Positions 35,408-45,154 are shown, counted from the first letter of the stretch. The stretch: 64,000 nt of DNA from Parabacteroides sp. 52 (GCF_010500925.1 NZ_QVMG01000005.1:62001-126000), one strand, 5' to 3'. Notes: generated by a model from the sequence alone, not told the origin. Numbers and translations: made by a program.

Positions 35408-36220
35408 ATGATGAAAACAGTGTATCCCCTTTTAGTTCTTTTCTTCTTCTTTTCGGCATCCCTGCAAGCTGCTATCGTAGATACCCTTCAGGTTGAGAGT
35501 CATATGATGCATAAACCAATAGAAGTAATCGTCATCGCGCCCCAAAACCAAGAAAGTCCCAGTCCGGTTATTTATCTGTTGCATGGATATAGTGGGAATG
35601 CCCAAACATGGATCGGTATGCGCCCGGACCTGCCTGAAATAGCAGATAAACAGCATCTCACTTTTGTTTGCCCCGACGGGAATAACAGTTGGTATTGGGA
35701 CAGTCCCCAAGATCCGTCCTATTGCTATGAGACCTTTGTGTCTAAGGAGTTAGTATCTTATATAGACTCCCATTATGCCACGATAAAAGCCAAAGAAGCC
35801 CGGGCTATTACGGGCTTAAGCATGGGAGGACACGGAGCCTTATGGCTTGCTTTCCGGCATACGGATGTATTCGGTGCGGCAGGCAGTACAAGTGGTGGGG
35901 TAGACATTCGTCCTTTTCCCAAAAACTGGGAGATGCGTAAACACTTGGGCGAATGGGCGGAGAATAAAGAGGTATGGGACAAACATACGGTAATCAATCT
36001 GGTGGACCAACTAAAAAAGGGAGACTTGGCTTTGATTATCGACTGTGGATATGACGACTTTTTCTTTGATGTAAATACGCATTTCCACGCCCGCTTAGTG
36101 GCAAACAAAATCGATCATGATTTCCTGGTACGTCCCGGAGGCCACACCGCTGCTTATTGGAAGAACTCCATTGATTACCAGATACTGTTTTTCCAAAAGT
36201 TCTTCTCTAAAGAAAAATAA
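35408..36220 (+). CDS. Exported esterase, esterase D / alpha-beta hydrolase family
   Basis: The 270-aa precursor has a signal peptide (MMKTVYPLLVLFFFFSASLQ) and an alpha/beta hydrolase domain of the esterase D group. The nucleophile is in ITGLSMGGHGALW, the oxyanion region in VIYLLHGYSGNAQTW, the acid in LIIDCGYDDFF, and the catalytic histidine in RPGGHTAAYW. Family members cleave short acyl esters or feruloyl and acetyl groups on plant glycans. The start at 35408 is chosen because the promoter -7 box covers the earlier ATG. It stands alone, convergent with the GH3 gene across a palindromic array. Confidence 0.88.
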   Translation: MMKTVYPLLVLFFFFSASLQAAIVDTLQVESHMMHKPIEVIVIAPQNQESPSPVIYLLHGYSGNAQTWIGMRPDLPEIADKQHLTFVCPDGNNSWYWDSPQDPSYCYETFVSKELVSYIDSHYATIKAKEARAITGLSMGGHGALWLAFRHTDVFGAAGSTSGGVDIRPFPKNWEMRKHLGEWAENKEVWDKHTVINLVDQLKKGDLALIIDCGYDDFFFDVNTHFHARLVANKIDHDFLVRPGGHTAAYWKNSIDYQILFFQKFFSKEK

Positions 36221-36291
36221 AAAGGAGTAATCTCACCCTATTTGCAGTCAAAACAACCGTTTCATCGTTGCAAAAACACGGGATATTTTAG

Positions 36292-36375
36292 TGTTGATAG
36301 CTATCGTCAGTAGTAACGATAGCTATCATTAGTAGTGACGATAGCTATCATCAGTACTGACGATAGCTATCAACA
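36292..36375. repeat. Four-unit 22-bp-period palindromic array, copy 3
   Basis: Units start at 36292, 36314, 36336 and 36358. They read TGTTGATAGCTATCGTCA, TAACGATAGCTATCATTA, TGACGATAGCTATCATCA and TGACGATAGCTATCAACA, separated by GTAG, GTAG and GTAC. Every unit has the perfect core GATAGCTATC. The array sits within a larger inverted repeat whose 27-bp outer arms (36286-36312 and 36355-36381) are perfectly complementary. It lies between the convergent esterase and GH3 genes. Confidence 0.92.
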
Positions 36376-36379
36376 CTAA

Positions 36380-36409
36380 AATAACTCCCCGAAAAACCGG
36401 GAGGTTATT
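36380..36409 (-). terminator. Hairpin over the GH3 stop codon
   Basis: On the minus strand AATAACCTCCCGG can pair with CGGGGAGTTATT across a T-rich loop, with one bulge. The stem includes the GH3 stop codon, and array 3 follows directly. Confidence 0.45.
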
Positions 36410-38615
36410 GCCATTCAAATTTCACTTTTCCCTGAATAGCCACGGAAGAGCTTCCTATCAATGCTTCAAAGGAGCCCGGTTCCGTCACCCATTCTCCCCG
36501 TTGGTCATCATAAAAACATAAAGCCTCTTTATCGATAGTGAAAGAAACTTCTTGTTCTTCTCCTTTATCCAGGTATACTTTTTGGAAGCCTTTCAATTCT
36601 TTCACCGGCCGGGGCAAAGAAGATTTCATATCACTGACGTAAAGTTGGACCACCTCTGCTCCTGCCCGATCACCTGTATTCTTTACCGTCACGGTAAAGG
36701 TTATCTTATCCGAAGCCGTTATTTTATTTTTATCGGCAGTAACTTTTCCATATTGAAAAGTGGTATAACTCAGTCCATGTCCAAAGGAGAATAAAGGTTT
36801 GATCTTTTCTTTATCCGCCCAACGGTATCCGACATAAATACTCTCTTTATAGGTTTCTTCCCCCTTTCCCGGATATTCCCCTAATGCATGGGCACTATTG
36901 TCCGTCAGTTTCACAGGAAAAGTAAAAGGCAATTTCCCCGAAGGGTTGACATCTCCCACCAAGACAGAGGCTATTGCATTTCCAGCTTCAGAGCCCAAAT
37001 ACCAAGCCTGTACCACGGAAGGCACTTCATTGACCCAAGGCATAGCCACGGCATTGCCTGAAATAAGAACCACAGCCATGTTTTTATTTACCTTAATCAA
37101 TTCACGTATCACCCGATCTTGCCCGTAAGGCAAATCCAGACTTGCCCGGTCATTCCCTTCGCAGTCTTGTCCATTGTTCTTATTCAACCCACCGATAAAG
37201 AGAACCACATCGGCCTCTTGGGCCACTTCACAAGCTTCTCTTATCAGTTCTTCTGCAGAGCGATTATCCACCAGGTTCTGTCCTGTTCCCAGACCATCCT
37301 GTGCCTTAGAGGCTTCTCCCGTATAACCACGGGCATAGACTACTTCCGTCTGAGAAGTTGTCAAGCGGTTTTTAATACCTTCCCAGGGAGATACCTCATA
37401 CTTCGCCTTCAACGAAGAGCTTCCCCCTCCCACTGTCATCACCTTCAGGGCATTCTCCCCTATGACAGCCACCTTCCGGGTTTTCTGAAGGTCGATGGGT
37501 AATACATTCTTTTTGTTTTGAAGCAAAACAATACCTTCCTGCGCGATCTGACGTCCTGCCAAACCATGTTCCTGTGTAGCGAATGAGCCAAACGGACGTT
37601 CGGTATCCATCGTCGTACGGAAAGCCAGCCGAAGAATATTGCGTACCTTTTGATCAAGCACTTCTTCTTTGATCTCTCCCGATTGCAAAAGGGTCAGGAA
37701 AGGTTTAGCCAGGTAATAATTGTCATAAGCATTGCTGGCACCTTCCGTCAATCCATCCGTCCAGGTTCCGAATTCCATATCCAACCCATTGTAAGCCGCC
37801 TGTTTGGTGTCATACACACCCCCCCAATCGGATACGACCACTCCGTCAAACTTCCAATCCTTACGCAGGATATCATTCAACAGGTATTGATTGTGACAGC
37901 AGTATTCCCCTTTATACTTATTATACGCCCCCATGATAGCCCAGGCTCCTCCTTCCTGTACAGCGGCTTTAAAGGCGGGCAAATAGATTTCGTGTAAAGC
38001 CCGGTCGTCGACAGACACATTCACCTCATGCCGGTCTATCTCCTGGTTATTCAAGGCGAAGTGTTTCACACAAGCAGCCACGCCATTCTTTTGCACCCCT
38101 TGAATATAAGGAACTACCATACGGGAAGAAAGGTAAGGGTCTTCGCCCATATACTCAAAATTACGTCCGTTCAAAGGCGTTCGGTATATATTCACTCCAG
38201 GTCCCAAAAGCACATTCTTATTCCGATAACGCGCTTCTTCCCCTATTACTTTTCCATACAGAGCCGACATTTCCGTATTCCAGGTTGCCGCCAGGCAGGT
38301 CAAAGCCGGAAAAGCGATACAAGAGTCGTTCGTCCAGGAGGCCTGATCCCATTCATCCCAAAACACCTCGGCACGGATTCCATGAGGGCCATCCGTCATC
38401 CAGTTTTCAGGTATCCCTAAGCGGGGCACCCCGGCGGAGCTAAATTTGGATTGGGCATGACAAAGGGCTACTTTCTCATCCAACGTCATACGCGCAAGCG
38501 CATCTTCTATACGTTCTTCCATGGGTTTTCCGGCATCCAGATAAACCGGTTTTTGTTGTGCAAACACAGGCGAAGCCACCAAGAGGGCGCCCAATACAAT
38601 TGCGGTAAATTTCAT
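36405..38615 (-). CDS. Glycoside hydrolase family 3 (beta-glucosidase/xylosidase type)
   Basis: Exported beta-glycosidase of about 736 aa. A signal peptide (MKFTAIVLGALLVASPVFAQ) starts at the ATG at 38615; the ATG at 38624 is an alternative. The N-terminal barrel has the substrate-binding GVAACVKHFALNNQE and the nucleophile region GVVVSDWGGVYDTK. The second domain has LLQNKKNVLPI and GNAVAMPWV, and a fibronectin-III-like C-terminal domain (from about residue 620) follows. The likely substrate is a beta-linked gluco- or xylo-oligosaccharide. It is divergent from the HTCS sensor-regulator, which suggests control by it. There is no SusC/SusD pair in the window. Confidence 0.9.
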   Translation of the reverse strand: MKFTAIVLGALLVASPVFAQQKPVYLDAGKPMEERIEDALARMTLDEKVALCHAQSKFSSAGVPRLGIPENWMTDGPHGIRAEVFWDEWDQASWTNDSCIAFPALTCLAATWNTEMSALYGKVIGEEARYRNKNVLLGPGVNIYRTPLNGRNFEYMGEDPYLSSRMVVPYIQGVQKNGVAACVKHFALNNQEIDRHEVNVSVDDRALHEIYLPAFKAAVQEGGAWAIMGAYNKYKGEYCCHNQYLLNDILRKDWKFDGVVVSDWGGVYDTKQAAYNGLDMEFGTWTDGLTEGASNAYDNYYLAKPFLTLLQSGEIKEEVLDQKVRNILRLAFRTTMDTERPFGSFATQEHGLAGRQIAQEGIVLLQNKKNVLPIDLQKTRKVAVIGENALKVMTVGGGSSSLKAKYEVSPWEGIKNRLTTSQTEVVYARGYTGEASKAQDGLGTGQNLVDNRSAEELIREACEVAQEADVVLFIGGLNKNNGQDCEGNDRASLDLPYGQDRVIRELIKVNKNMAVVLISGNAVAMPWVNEVPSVVQAWYLGSEAGNAIASVLVGDVNPSGKLPFTFPVKLTDNSAHALGEYPGKGEETYKESIYVGYRWADKEKIKPLFSFGHGLSYTTFQYGKVTADKNKITASDKITFTVTVKNTGDRAGAEVVQLYVSDMKSSLPRPVKELKGFQKVYLDKGEEQEVSFTIDKEALCFYDDQRGEWVTEPGSFEALIGSSSVAIQGKVKFEWQ

Positions 38616-38919
38616 TTTCCTCATACTATTAATCGTTTATACTCAAAAATTGTTATCCTACTTTTTTGCCGGTTCTTTGATAAAGGAAAGGAGAGATAAA
38701 ACACCTAAAAACAGCTCTTGTTTTTTACTCATATTCATTAGGGTCGAAATAAAAAAGAAAGAACCAGACAAACAACCTTGCAAATATATATTTTTTTCAC
38801 TCTGAAAAAGCTGTAGCCCTTGATTCTAACAGATAACAATACTTTTTTGATAATTATTAAACCTTTTTTCTCAACTATAATACGTAGTATTGCAGTCGAA
38901 AAGGGCACAAACAAAATTC
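38616..38919. other. Divergent control region between the GH3 and HTCS genes
   Basis: About 300 bp of AT-rich DNA without a gene. The right end holds the HTCS promoter-like block (ATTAAACC at 38856 and GTAGTATTGC at 38884). For the GH3 side I see no clear TAnnTTTG box and no long dyad. Confidence 0.5.
38856..38893 (+). promoter_or_regulatory. HTCS promoter block shared with the ROK gene
   Basis: ATTAAACC, 20 bp, then GTAGTATTGC. TAGTATTG differs from TAnnTTTG at one base. The same two blocks with a 19-bp gap occur before the ROK gene at 42854-42890. Confidence 0.5.
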
Positions 38920-41900
38920 ATGAGAAAGCCACAACTAATCATACTACTCTTTCTTATCTGTTGGGGAAAGATATTTGCCGGATCTTTCCGGCATTTAAAC
39001 AGAGAAAATGGATTAAGTAGCCGACAGGTCTTTCAGGTAACCCAAGACGCCTCCGGTTATGTATGGCTATTCACCCATATGGGCGTCGACCGCTATGACG
39101 GCAGTGAGTTCAGACATTATAAGTTGGACCCGACATGGGAAGCCAAAGACCATATCCTATCCTCCACCAGCATGAATTGTGACAGACAAGGCAATGTATG
39201 GATATCGATAAAGAACGGATATGTTTACACCTATGATAAAAAGACGGATACATTTGTCTTAAAGATAAATTTGTCCGACTATTTCCCGGAGCCTCCCGCA
39301 TTGAACGATCTCTTATTCGACACAGAGGATCGTTGCTGGCTCTGTCTATCCACCGGTCTTTATCGGTTCGACCTGAACACCAGCCAACTCCTGCCTGTCG
39401 AGGCGTTTTCAAATGAAAATATAACAAAGATCATACAAACGCAGAACCAGGAGTTCTTTATAGGGACCCATAGCCATCTTTACACATTCAAAAACGCTCC
39501 GGACTCAGCCCTCTCTCCCCAAAGAGTCACACTCCCGAAAGAGGTACGGATCGAAACATTGTTTATGGCCTTCGGTAAGCTCTATGTGGGTACATTTTCT
39601 GACAGTGCTTTTGCCATAGACCTGCACACGGGCCAGATAACCTCCTTCGCCGATTGTATACCGGCCGTTCCTATCCGCGCATTTGCCTCGGCAGGAAAAA
39701 ACGACATCTTTGTCGGAACGGACGGCTCCGGCCTCTACCGTATCGCTGCCGATACGGACACATTACTTACACGTTATATATCCCAAAAAGATGAAGAAGG
39801 TAGCTTAAGCGGAAATACCATATCCGATATGTTTGTCGATGAGCGCAATTGTGTATGGATCAGCACCTCAACAAATGCCATCAGCATACTCGACCCAGAG
39901 CAGCCTGATATTCAATGGATAAAGCATGAATACGGGAACTCTAATTCGCTGGAGTCCAATCACGTGAACACCCTCCTGCAGGATTCCGACAGAGACATAT
40001 GGTATGGGACCAACAACGGAGTAAGCCTCTACCGAAATAAACAAAAGAAATGGACTCATTTCCTGGATGACAAAGGAGGAAACACAGACCATTCCTCTGT
40101 GGTTCTTACCCTTTGTGAAGATAAAGAGAAAAATATCTGGGTGGGAGGATATGGTATTGGTGTTTTTCGTATTCAGAAGGCTAACGGAACAATTGAGAAG
40201 ATAAAAAAAAGAAACAATCCCTCCGAACAGGGTATTTCTACCGATTATGTATACTCCATTTATGCGGAAGGCGAGAATATATGGTTCGGAGGCATCGAAG
40301 AAGACTTGACCAGGTACAATATAAGGACAAAAACCTATACGTATTATCCCATCAATTGCATTGGAGACATCAAACCGGGGAATGACAATCTGTTATTGCT
40401 TGCCGGTTGTGGCGGATTGGCCTTTTTCAATAAAACCAATGGAGAAACACTATGGCTTAAAAAGTTCAATGAGACGACCCTGCATTATCCCATTCGTTGT
40501 CTTATACAAGCATCCTCCGGCCATATATGGATGGCGACAGACGGAGAAGGGCTTATCTGTTTCAACCCCACTACCAAAGAATCCGAGATTTATACAACGG
40601 AAAACGGATTGGGCTCTAATGCCATCAACAGCCTGTTGGAAGACAATGGAGGAAATATATGGTTTACAACAGAAAAGGATTTATACCGCCTGCATGCACA
40701 GACTCAAACAATCACCAATATGAATGAAATTTCAGGAACCGGATGGGGGCATTTCAATCCCAACGCCTGCCTGAAATTCACCAATGGGGATATAACCTTC
40801 GGTACAGCCGAAGGGGCCGTCCGCTTTGCTCCCGATTTTAACATGGAGCAGGAAGACCGGATACAGGTTATCCTGACCGACTTCAAACTACTTTATGAAT
40901 CGATTCAGGCAGGCACAGAAGGAGCTCCTCTGGAAAAAGCGATCAACGAGACTTCAGCCGTGTCCCTATCGTATATACAAAACTCTTTCTCTATCTCTTT
41001 TTCTTCGATCAATTTTGTGCGTCCGCATCAGATAGCCTATACGTATAGGCTGGAAAACTACGATACCGACTGGCGCCAGGCCGGTTCCATGCACACGGTC
41101 GATTATATGAACCTGAAACCAGGCAAATACCTCTTCCAACTCAAAGCGGTCAATAAATATACCCAAAAAGTGTTGGGGGAACGTTTCTTGGAGATACATA
41201 TCGGTAAACCATTCTGGGCATCGGGATTAGCCTATTTACTTTATGTCGTACTCATCGTTTGGGTTATCCTATTGTTTATCCAATACGGAAGAAACAAGAT
41301 CGCAAAGCATAATGCCAAAGAAAAGATTCGCTTTTTCATCGATATAGCCCATGATATACGCACACCGGTGACACTTATAAAAGCACCATTGAGCGAATTG
41401 GAGACACAGGAGAACTTGTCCGAAGAAGGGAAAAAGTCGCTTTCCATAGCTACAAAAAATGCCGATAAATTGTTTTTGATGGTGACGCAACTGCTCGACC
41501 TCCAGAAGGCAGACCTGGATGCCGAAAAGATGATCCTGGCACCACAGGATCTAAACCGTTATATGCAGGAAAAAGTGACCGCTTTCCGTATGGCTGCTAT
41601 ACAAAAAAACATAGACCTCCTTTTAAGGATCGACCCTCTTTTTCCGGAAGTATGGTTTGATAAAGGGAAAATGGATAAAATCATGGATAATATGCTTTCC
41701 AATGCGATCAAATATACGGAAGAAGGTTTCATATCCATTATAGCTAAACATACGCAGAACAAATGGACAATAGAGATTCAGGATACAGGCATTGGCATCC
41801 CGGCAAATGAACAGAAGAACCTGTTCAAACAGTTTTACAGAGCCGAAAATGCCATTAACTCAAATGAAAGCGGCTCAGGTATCGGCTTGATCCTGACCCA

Positions 41901-42816
41901 AAAATTGATGCAATTGCATGAGGGTAGTCTGACATTCTCCAGCACAGAAAACAAAGGTTCTTCTTTCATACTCACTTTCCCGTTAAAAAGGAAGTTGGCC
42001 AGACCTATTGAAAAAACACCCGAAGCAACAGATCTCTCCCCAGATGCATACACCTCCTTTACCCCTACCGGGAAAGAAGTATTGTTACTGGCCGAGGACA
42101 ACGACGATATGCGTGAATACCTGACCGATAGTCTTTCGAAAGAGTATCAGGTCGTCAGTGTCACAGATGGGAAAAAGGCCCTGGAGCTGGCAAAAGAAAT
42201 CAATCCGGATATTATCATTTCCGATATACTGATGCCTGTTTTACGGGGAGATGAGATATGCCGGATCCTGAAATCCTCTATCGAAACAAGCCATATCCCC
42301 TTCATCCTGTTGTCGGCATTGAGTGAAAAAGAAAATGTTATTATGGGATTGGAAGCCGGTGCAAATGATTACATAATCAAACCTTTTGACTTTAGCGTTC
42401 TCAAAGTCCGCATACGTAATATCCTTCAGAACAGAGAACAATTACGCAAAACCGTACTTTCTCCTGATGCCGAAATGGAAGATACCGATTATGCCACTTT
42501 GTTAGACAAAGAGTTTCTTGACAAAGCGATCCGCATCATCAATGCCGAACTGAATAATCCGGACTTTTCCATCAATGACTTCTGCCGTATGTTGGGCATG
42601 AGCCGAACTTCCGTATATAATAAGATAAAGAGCCTTACAGACCAGGGGCCTAACGACTTTATACGAATCATCCGCCTGAACAAAGCCAAAGAATTACTCC
42701 GTTCCAAAAAGTATACGATCAGTGAAGTAGCGTATATGGTGGGCTTTTCAGATCCTAAGTATTTCAGTACCAGCTTCAAAAAACAATTCGGAACCAGCCC
42801 CAGCAAAGCGGAATAA
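38920..42816 (+). CDS. Hybrid two-component system sensor-regulator (HTCS)
   Basis: One-protein signalling system of about 1298 aa that senses a glycan fragment in the periplasm and binds DNA in the cytoplasm. A signal segment (PQLIILLFLICWGKIFAG) precedes repeats of the two-component propeller type (VWISTSTNAI, IWYGTNNGVSLY, IWVGGYGIGVF), then a Y_Y_Y domain and a membrane helix near residue 770. The histidine kinase has IAHDIRTPVTLIK (His near 811), an N box NAIKYTEEG and GSGIGLILT. The receiver has LAEDNDDM and DIIISDILMP (Asp near 1102). An AraC-type domain (MSRTSVYNKIKSL, ISEVAYMVGFSDPKYFSTSF) ends it. The start at 38920 is preferred over 38890. The probable targets are the GH3 and ROK genes. 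Confidence 0.94.
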   Translation: MRKPQLIILLFLICWGKIFAGSFRHLNRENGLSSRQVFQVTQDASGYVWLFTHMGVDRYDGSEFRHYKLDPTWEAKDHILSSTSMNCDRQGNVWISIKNGYVYTYDKKTDTFVLKINLSDYFPEPPALNDLLFDTEDRCWLCLSTGLYRFDLNTSQLLPVEAFSNENITKIIQTQNQEFFIGTHSHLYTFKNAPDSALSPQRVTLPKEVRIETLFMAFGKLYVGTFSDSAFAIDLHTGQITSFADCIPAVPIRAFASAGKNDIFVGTDGSGLYRIAADTDTLLTRYISQKDEEGSLSGNTISDMFVDERNCVWISTSTNAISILDPEQPDIQWIKHEYGNSNSLESNHVNTLLQDSDRDIWYGTNNGVSLYRNKQKKWTHFLDDKGGNTDHSSVVLTLCEDKEKNIWVGGYGIGVFRIQKANGTIEKIKKRNNPSEQGISTDYVYSIYAEGENIWFGGIEEDLTRYNIRTKTYTYYPINCIGDIKPGNDNLLLLAGCGGLAFFNKTNGETLWLKKFNETTLHYPIRCLIQASSGHIWMATDGEGLICFNPTTKESEIYTTENGLGSNAINSLLEDNGGNIWFTTEKDLYRLHAQTQTITNMNEISGTGWGHFNPNACLKFTNGDITFGTAEGAVRFAPDFNMEQEDRIQVILTDFKLLYESIQAGTEGAPLEKAINETSAVSLSYIQNSFSISFSSINFVRPHQIAYTYRLENYDTDWRQAGSMHTVDYMNLKPGKYLFQLKAVNKYTQKVLGERFLEIHIGKPFWASGLAYLLYVVLIVWVILLFIQYGRNKIAKHNAKEKIRFFIDIAHDIRTPVTLIKAPLSELETQENLSEEGKKSLSIATKNADKLFLMVTQLLDLQKADLDAEKMILAPQDLNRYMQEKVTAFRMAAIQKNIDLLLRIDPLFPEVWFDKGKMDKIMDNMLSNAIKYTEEGFISIIAKHTQNKWTIEIQDTGIGIPANEQKNLFKQFYRAENAINSNESGSGIGLILTQKLMQLHEGSLTFSSTENKGSSFILTFPLKRKLARPIEKTPEATDLSPDAYTSFTPTGKEVLLLAEDNDDMREYLTDSLSKEYQVVSVTDGKKALELAKEINPDIIISDILMPVLRGDEICRILKSSIETSHIPFILLSALSEKENVIMGLEAGANDYIIKPFDFSVLKVRIRNILQNREQLRKTVLSPDAEMEDTDYATLLDKEFLDKAIRIINAELNNPDFSINDFCRMLGMSRTSVYNKIKSLTDQGPNDFIRIIRLNKAKELLRSKKYTISEVAYMVGFSDPKYFSTSFKKQFGTSPSKAE

Positions 42817-42820
42817 TACC

Positions 42821-42846
42821 GGTTTAACAAGAATTCAACCTTTTTT
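42821..42846 (+). terminator. Weak terminator after the HTCS gene
   Basis: GGTT and AACC flank AAGAATTC-like sequence, followed by six Ts. The stem is short, so read-through into the ROK gene is likely. Confidence 0.3.
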
Positions 42847-42853
42847 GTCAGCA

Positions 42854-42890
42854 ATTAAACCTCTGCCAGGAGCATTGTATGTAGTATTGC
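42854..42890 (+). promoter_or_regulatory. ROK promoter block shared with the HTCS gene
   Basis: ATTAAACC, 19 bp, then GTAGTATTGC, 58 bp before the ROK ATG. It repeats the block before the HTCS gene. Confidence 0.5.
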
Positions 42891-42948
42891 GAAGAAAAAC
42901 AATGGCTACCATTTGTTATCAATGCAAATAAAATAAAGTCTAACAGAA

Positions 42949-43890
42949 ATGGATACGTATTTAGCTCTTGACATGGGAGGGACCAAACTATTGATCGGCG
43001 AATTGGATAAGCGGGGAAATATATTGAAGTATAAAAAATATGACTCCGGATACTTCAACCAGCAGGCCGCATTAACCATTATAAAAGAGTCATTAGACGA
43101 CTATATAAATACGGTAGGATGGACAAAAAACAAACCCATAGCCATGGGCGTCGGGTTGATCGGACGTGTCGACCCCGTTCAGGGCATATGGCTACAGATC
43201 GACCCCTCCCGAAGCCAACCGATACCTTTAGCCAAAGAATTGGTTGACTTATACGGTATCCCCTGTCAGATCGACAATGATGTGAAAAGCGCGACACGGG
43301 CAGAACGGCATTTCGGTTTCGGACAAATATCCAAGAACTTTATCTATATAAATATAGGAACAGGAATCGCTGCCGGATTCGTTGTCAACGGAAGACAGAT
43401 AAGAGGCAGCCACTTCAACGCCGGCGAGGTCGGACATACGCAGGTTGGTGTTAACGTAGGTATTCGGTGCGGTTGTGGACGCATGGATTGTGTGGAACGC
43501 ATAGCCTCCGGCATTGGCTTCGATCAATGTGCACGGTTCTTAAACCAACAGATGGAAACCAAACTCCATATTCCTACCGATTCGGGAGAACGTATCCTTG
43601 TCAATGAGGTATTTGCATTGAGTCAGAAAGGAGATCCTTTATGCGTACAATTGGTGGAGAATGCCTCACAGGCATTGGCCAATCTGATTATGAATCTGGT
43701 AAGAGTAAGTGATCCGGATACTGTTGTTTTAGGCGGAGGCATTGTCTCGGATGGCTATATGCACAGCCAGATACTAGAGAAGCTCAACCCTACCACGATT
43801 CGTTTTGTAAGTAACGGAGTTGTTCTCACGAAGCTCAACCCGGACTTCATCGGATTGATGGGAGCCGGTGCCGTCGCCATGAATGTATAA
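42949..43890 (+). CDS. ROK family sugar kinase
   Basis: Cytosolic 313-aa protein of the ROK family, which phosphorylates hexoses such as glucose or N-acetyl sugars with ATP. The phosphate-binding motif is ALDMGGTKLLIGELD near residue 6, the catalytic aspartate is in PCQIDNDVKSAT, the sugar-binding glutamate and histidine are in NAGEVGHTQV, and the zinc motif is CGCGRMDCVE, with Asp in place of the usual Gly. No DNA-binding N-terminal domain is present, so it is a kinase and not a repressor. It follows the HTCS gene and shares its promoter-like block, which suggests it handles the sugar freed by the GH3 enzyme. Confidence 0.88.
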   Translation: MDTYLALDMGGTKLLIGELDKRGNILKYKKYDSGYFNQQAALTIIKESLDDYINTVGWTKNKPIAMGVGLIGRVDPVQGIWLQIDPSRSQPIPLAKELVDLYGIPCQIDNDVKSATRAERHFGFGQISKNFIYINIGTGIAAGFVVNGRQIRGSHFNAGEVGHTQVGVNVGIRCGCGRMDCVERIASGIGFDQCARFLNQQMETKLHIPTDSGERILVNEVFALSQKGDPLCVQLVENASQALANLIMNLVRVSDPDTVVLGGGIVSDGYMHSQILEKLNPTTIRFVSNGVVLTKLNPDFIGLMGAGAVAMNV

Positions 43891-43974
43891 AATGAAAACC
43901 ATCCATTATAGATGTATTACAAAAAGGAATCAACAGACCACTAATGTGTAAAAGCGAAACCAAAACCGCTGCTC

Positions 43975-44011
43975 AAGACACGGAAGAATCCCTCTTCCGT
44001 GTCTTCTTTTT
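43975..44011 (+). terminator. Terminator of the ROK gene
   Basis: A perfect 13-bp stem (AAGACACGGAAGA / TCTTCCGTGTCTT) has a 5-nt loop and a T-rich tail. Confidence 0.88.
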
Positions 44012-44110
44012 CTCCCCTCCTCTTTCTAACCCTGTGAACGATTTAGCGATATTTAAGATTGTATCTTACAAAATATTTATGGAAAAATTTCTTTATTGAG
44101 CAATACATCG

Positions 44111-44118
44111 TACCTTTG
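44111..44118 (+). promoter_or_regulatory. -7 box for mdh
   Basis: TACCTTTG, an exact TAnnTTTG match, lies 56 bp before the ATG at 44175. Confidence 0.55.
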
Positions 44119-44174
44119 TCTGGTTCTTAATGAATGAGAATTTTGTAACGTAAAACATATAAAACGAATTAATT

Positions 44175-45116
44175 ATGTCTAAAGTAACAGTTGTTGGCGC
44201 CGGTAATGTAGGTGCTACTTGTGCAAATGTTCTTGCCTTCAATGAAGTGGCAGACGAAGTAGTAATGCTGGATGTGAAAGAAGGTGTTTCTGAAGGGAAA
44301 GCAATGGATATGATGCAAACAGCTCAACTGCTGGGTTTTGATAGTACAGTAGTCGGTTGTACCAATGATTATGCCCAAACAGCCAATTCAGATGTTATTA
44401 TCATTACTTCCGGTATACCTCGTAAACCGGGTATGACACGTGAAGAATTGATCGGTGTAAATGCCGGCATTGTAAAGAATGTAGCGGAAAGTGCTTTAAA
44501 ATATTCTCCCAACGCTATCCTGGTTGTTATCTCTAACCCAATGGATACAATGACTTACCTGGCATTGAAATCATTAGGCTTACCTAAAAACCGTATCATC
44601 GGTATGGGAGGTGCTTTAGATTGTTCTCGTTTCAAATATTACCTGGCTCAGGCTTTAGGTTGCAACGCAAACGAAGTGGAAGGTATGGTTATCGGTGGTC
44701 ATGGGGATACAACTATGATTCCTTTGGCTCGTTTAGCTACTTACAAAGGAATCCCTGTCAGTCAACTGCTTAGCAAAGAAAAACTGGACGAAGTAGTAAA
44801 AGCAACCATGGTAGGTGGAGCTACACTGACTGGTCTTTTAGGCACTTCTGCTTGGTATGCACCGGGTGCTGCCGGAGCATTGGTGGCTGAATCCATCATC
44901 CACAACCAACGGAAAATGATCCCTTGTTCGGTTGCGTTGGAAGGTGAATATGGCGAAAGCGATATCTGTATCGGTGTTCCTGTAATCTTAGGAAAGAACG
45001 GTATCGAAGAAGTGGTTAAACTCGAACTGAATGCAGAAGAAAAAGAATTATTTGCAAAAAGTGCAGCAGCTGTTAAAGCAACAAACGCTGTATTGAAAGA
45101 AATCAATGTATTATAA
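44175..45116 (+). CDS. mdh: Malate dehydrogenase
   Basis: NAD-dependent enzyme that interconverts malate and oxaloacetate; in Bacteroidales it serves the fumarate-succinate branch of fermentation. The 313-aa length fits the LDH-like MDH group. Signatures are VVGAGNVGATCAN at the N-terminus, SGIPRKPGMTREELIGVN (substrate-binding arginines), ISNPMDTMTYLA, GMGGALDCSRF and the catalytic histidine in VIGGHGDTT. It is cytosolic. It is a single gene with its own promoter, and I see no hairpin directly after its stop. Confidence 0.96.
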   Translation: MSKVTVVGAGNVGATCANVLAFNEVADEVVMLDVKEGVSEGKAMDMMQTAQLLGFDSTVVGCTNDYAQTANSDVIIITSGIPRKPGMTREELIGVNAGIVKNVAESALKYSPNAILVVISNPMDTMTYLALKSLGLPKNRIIGMGGALDCSRFKYYLAQALGCNANEVEGMVIGGHGDTTMIPLARLATYKGIPVSQLLSKEKLDEVVKATMVGGATLTGLLGTSAWYAPGAAGALVAESIIHNQRKMIPCSVALEGEYGESDICIGVPVILGKNGIEEVVKLELNAEEKELFAKSAAAVKATNAVLKEINVL

Positions 45117-45154
45117 TATTTTTCACTTTTTGTTTGCATATTCAAAATAATGCC

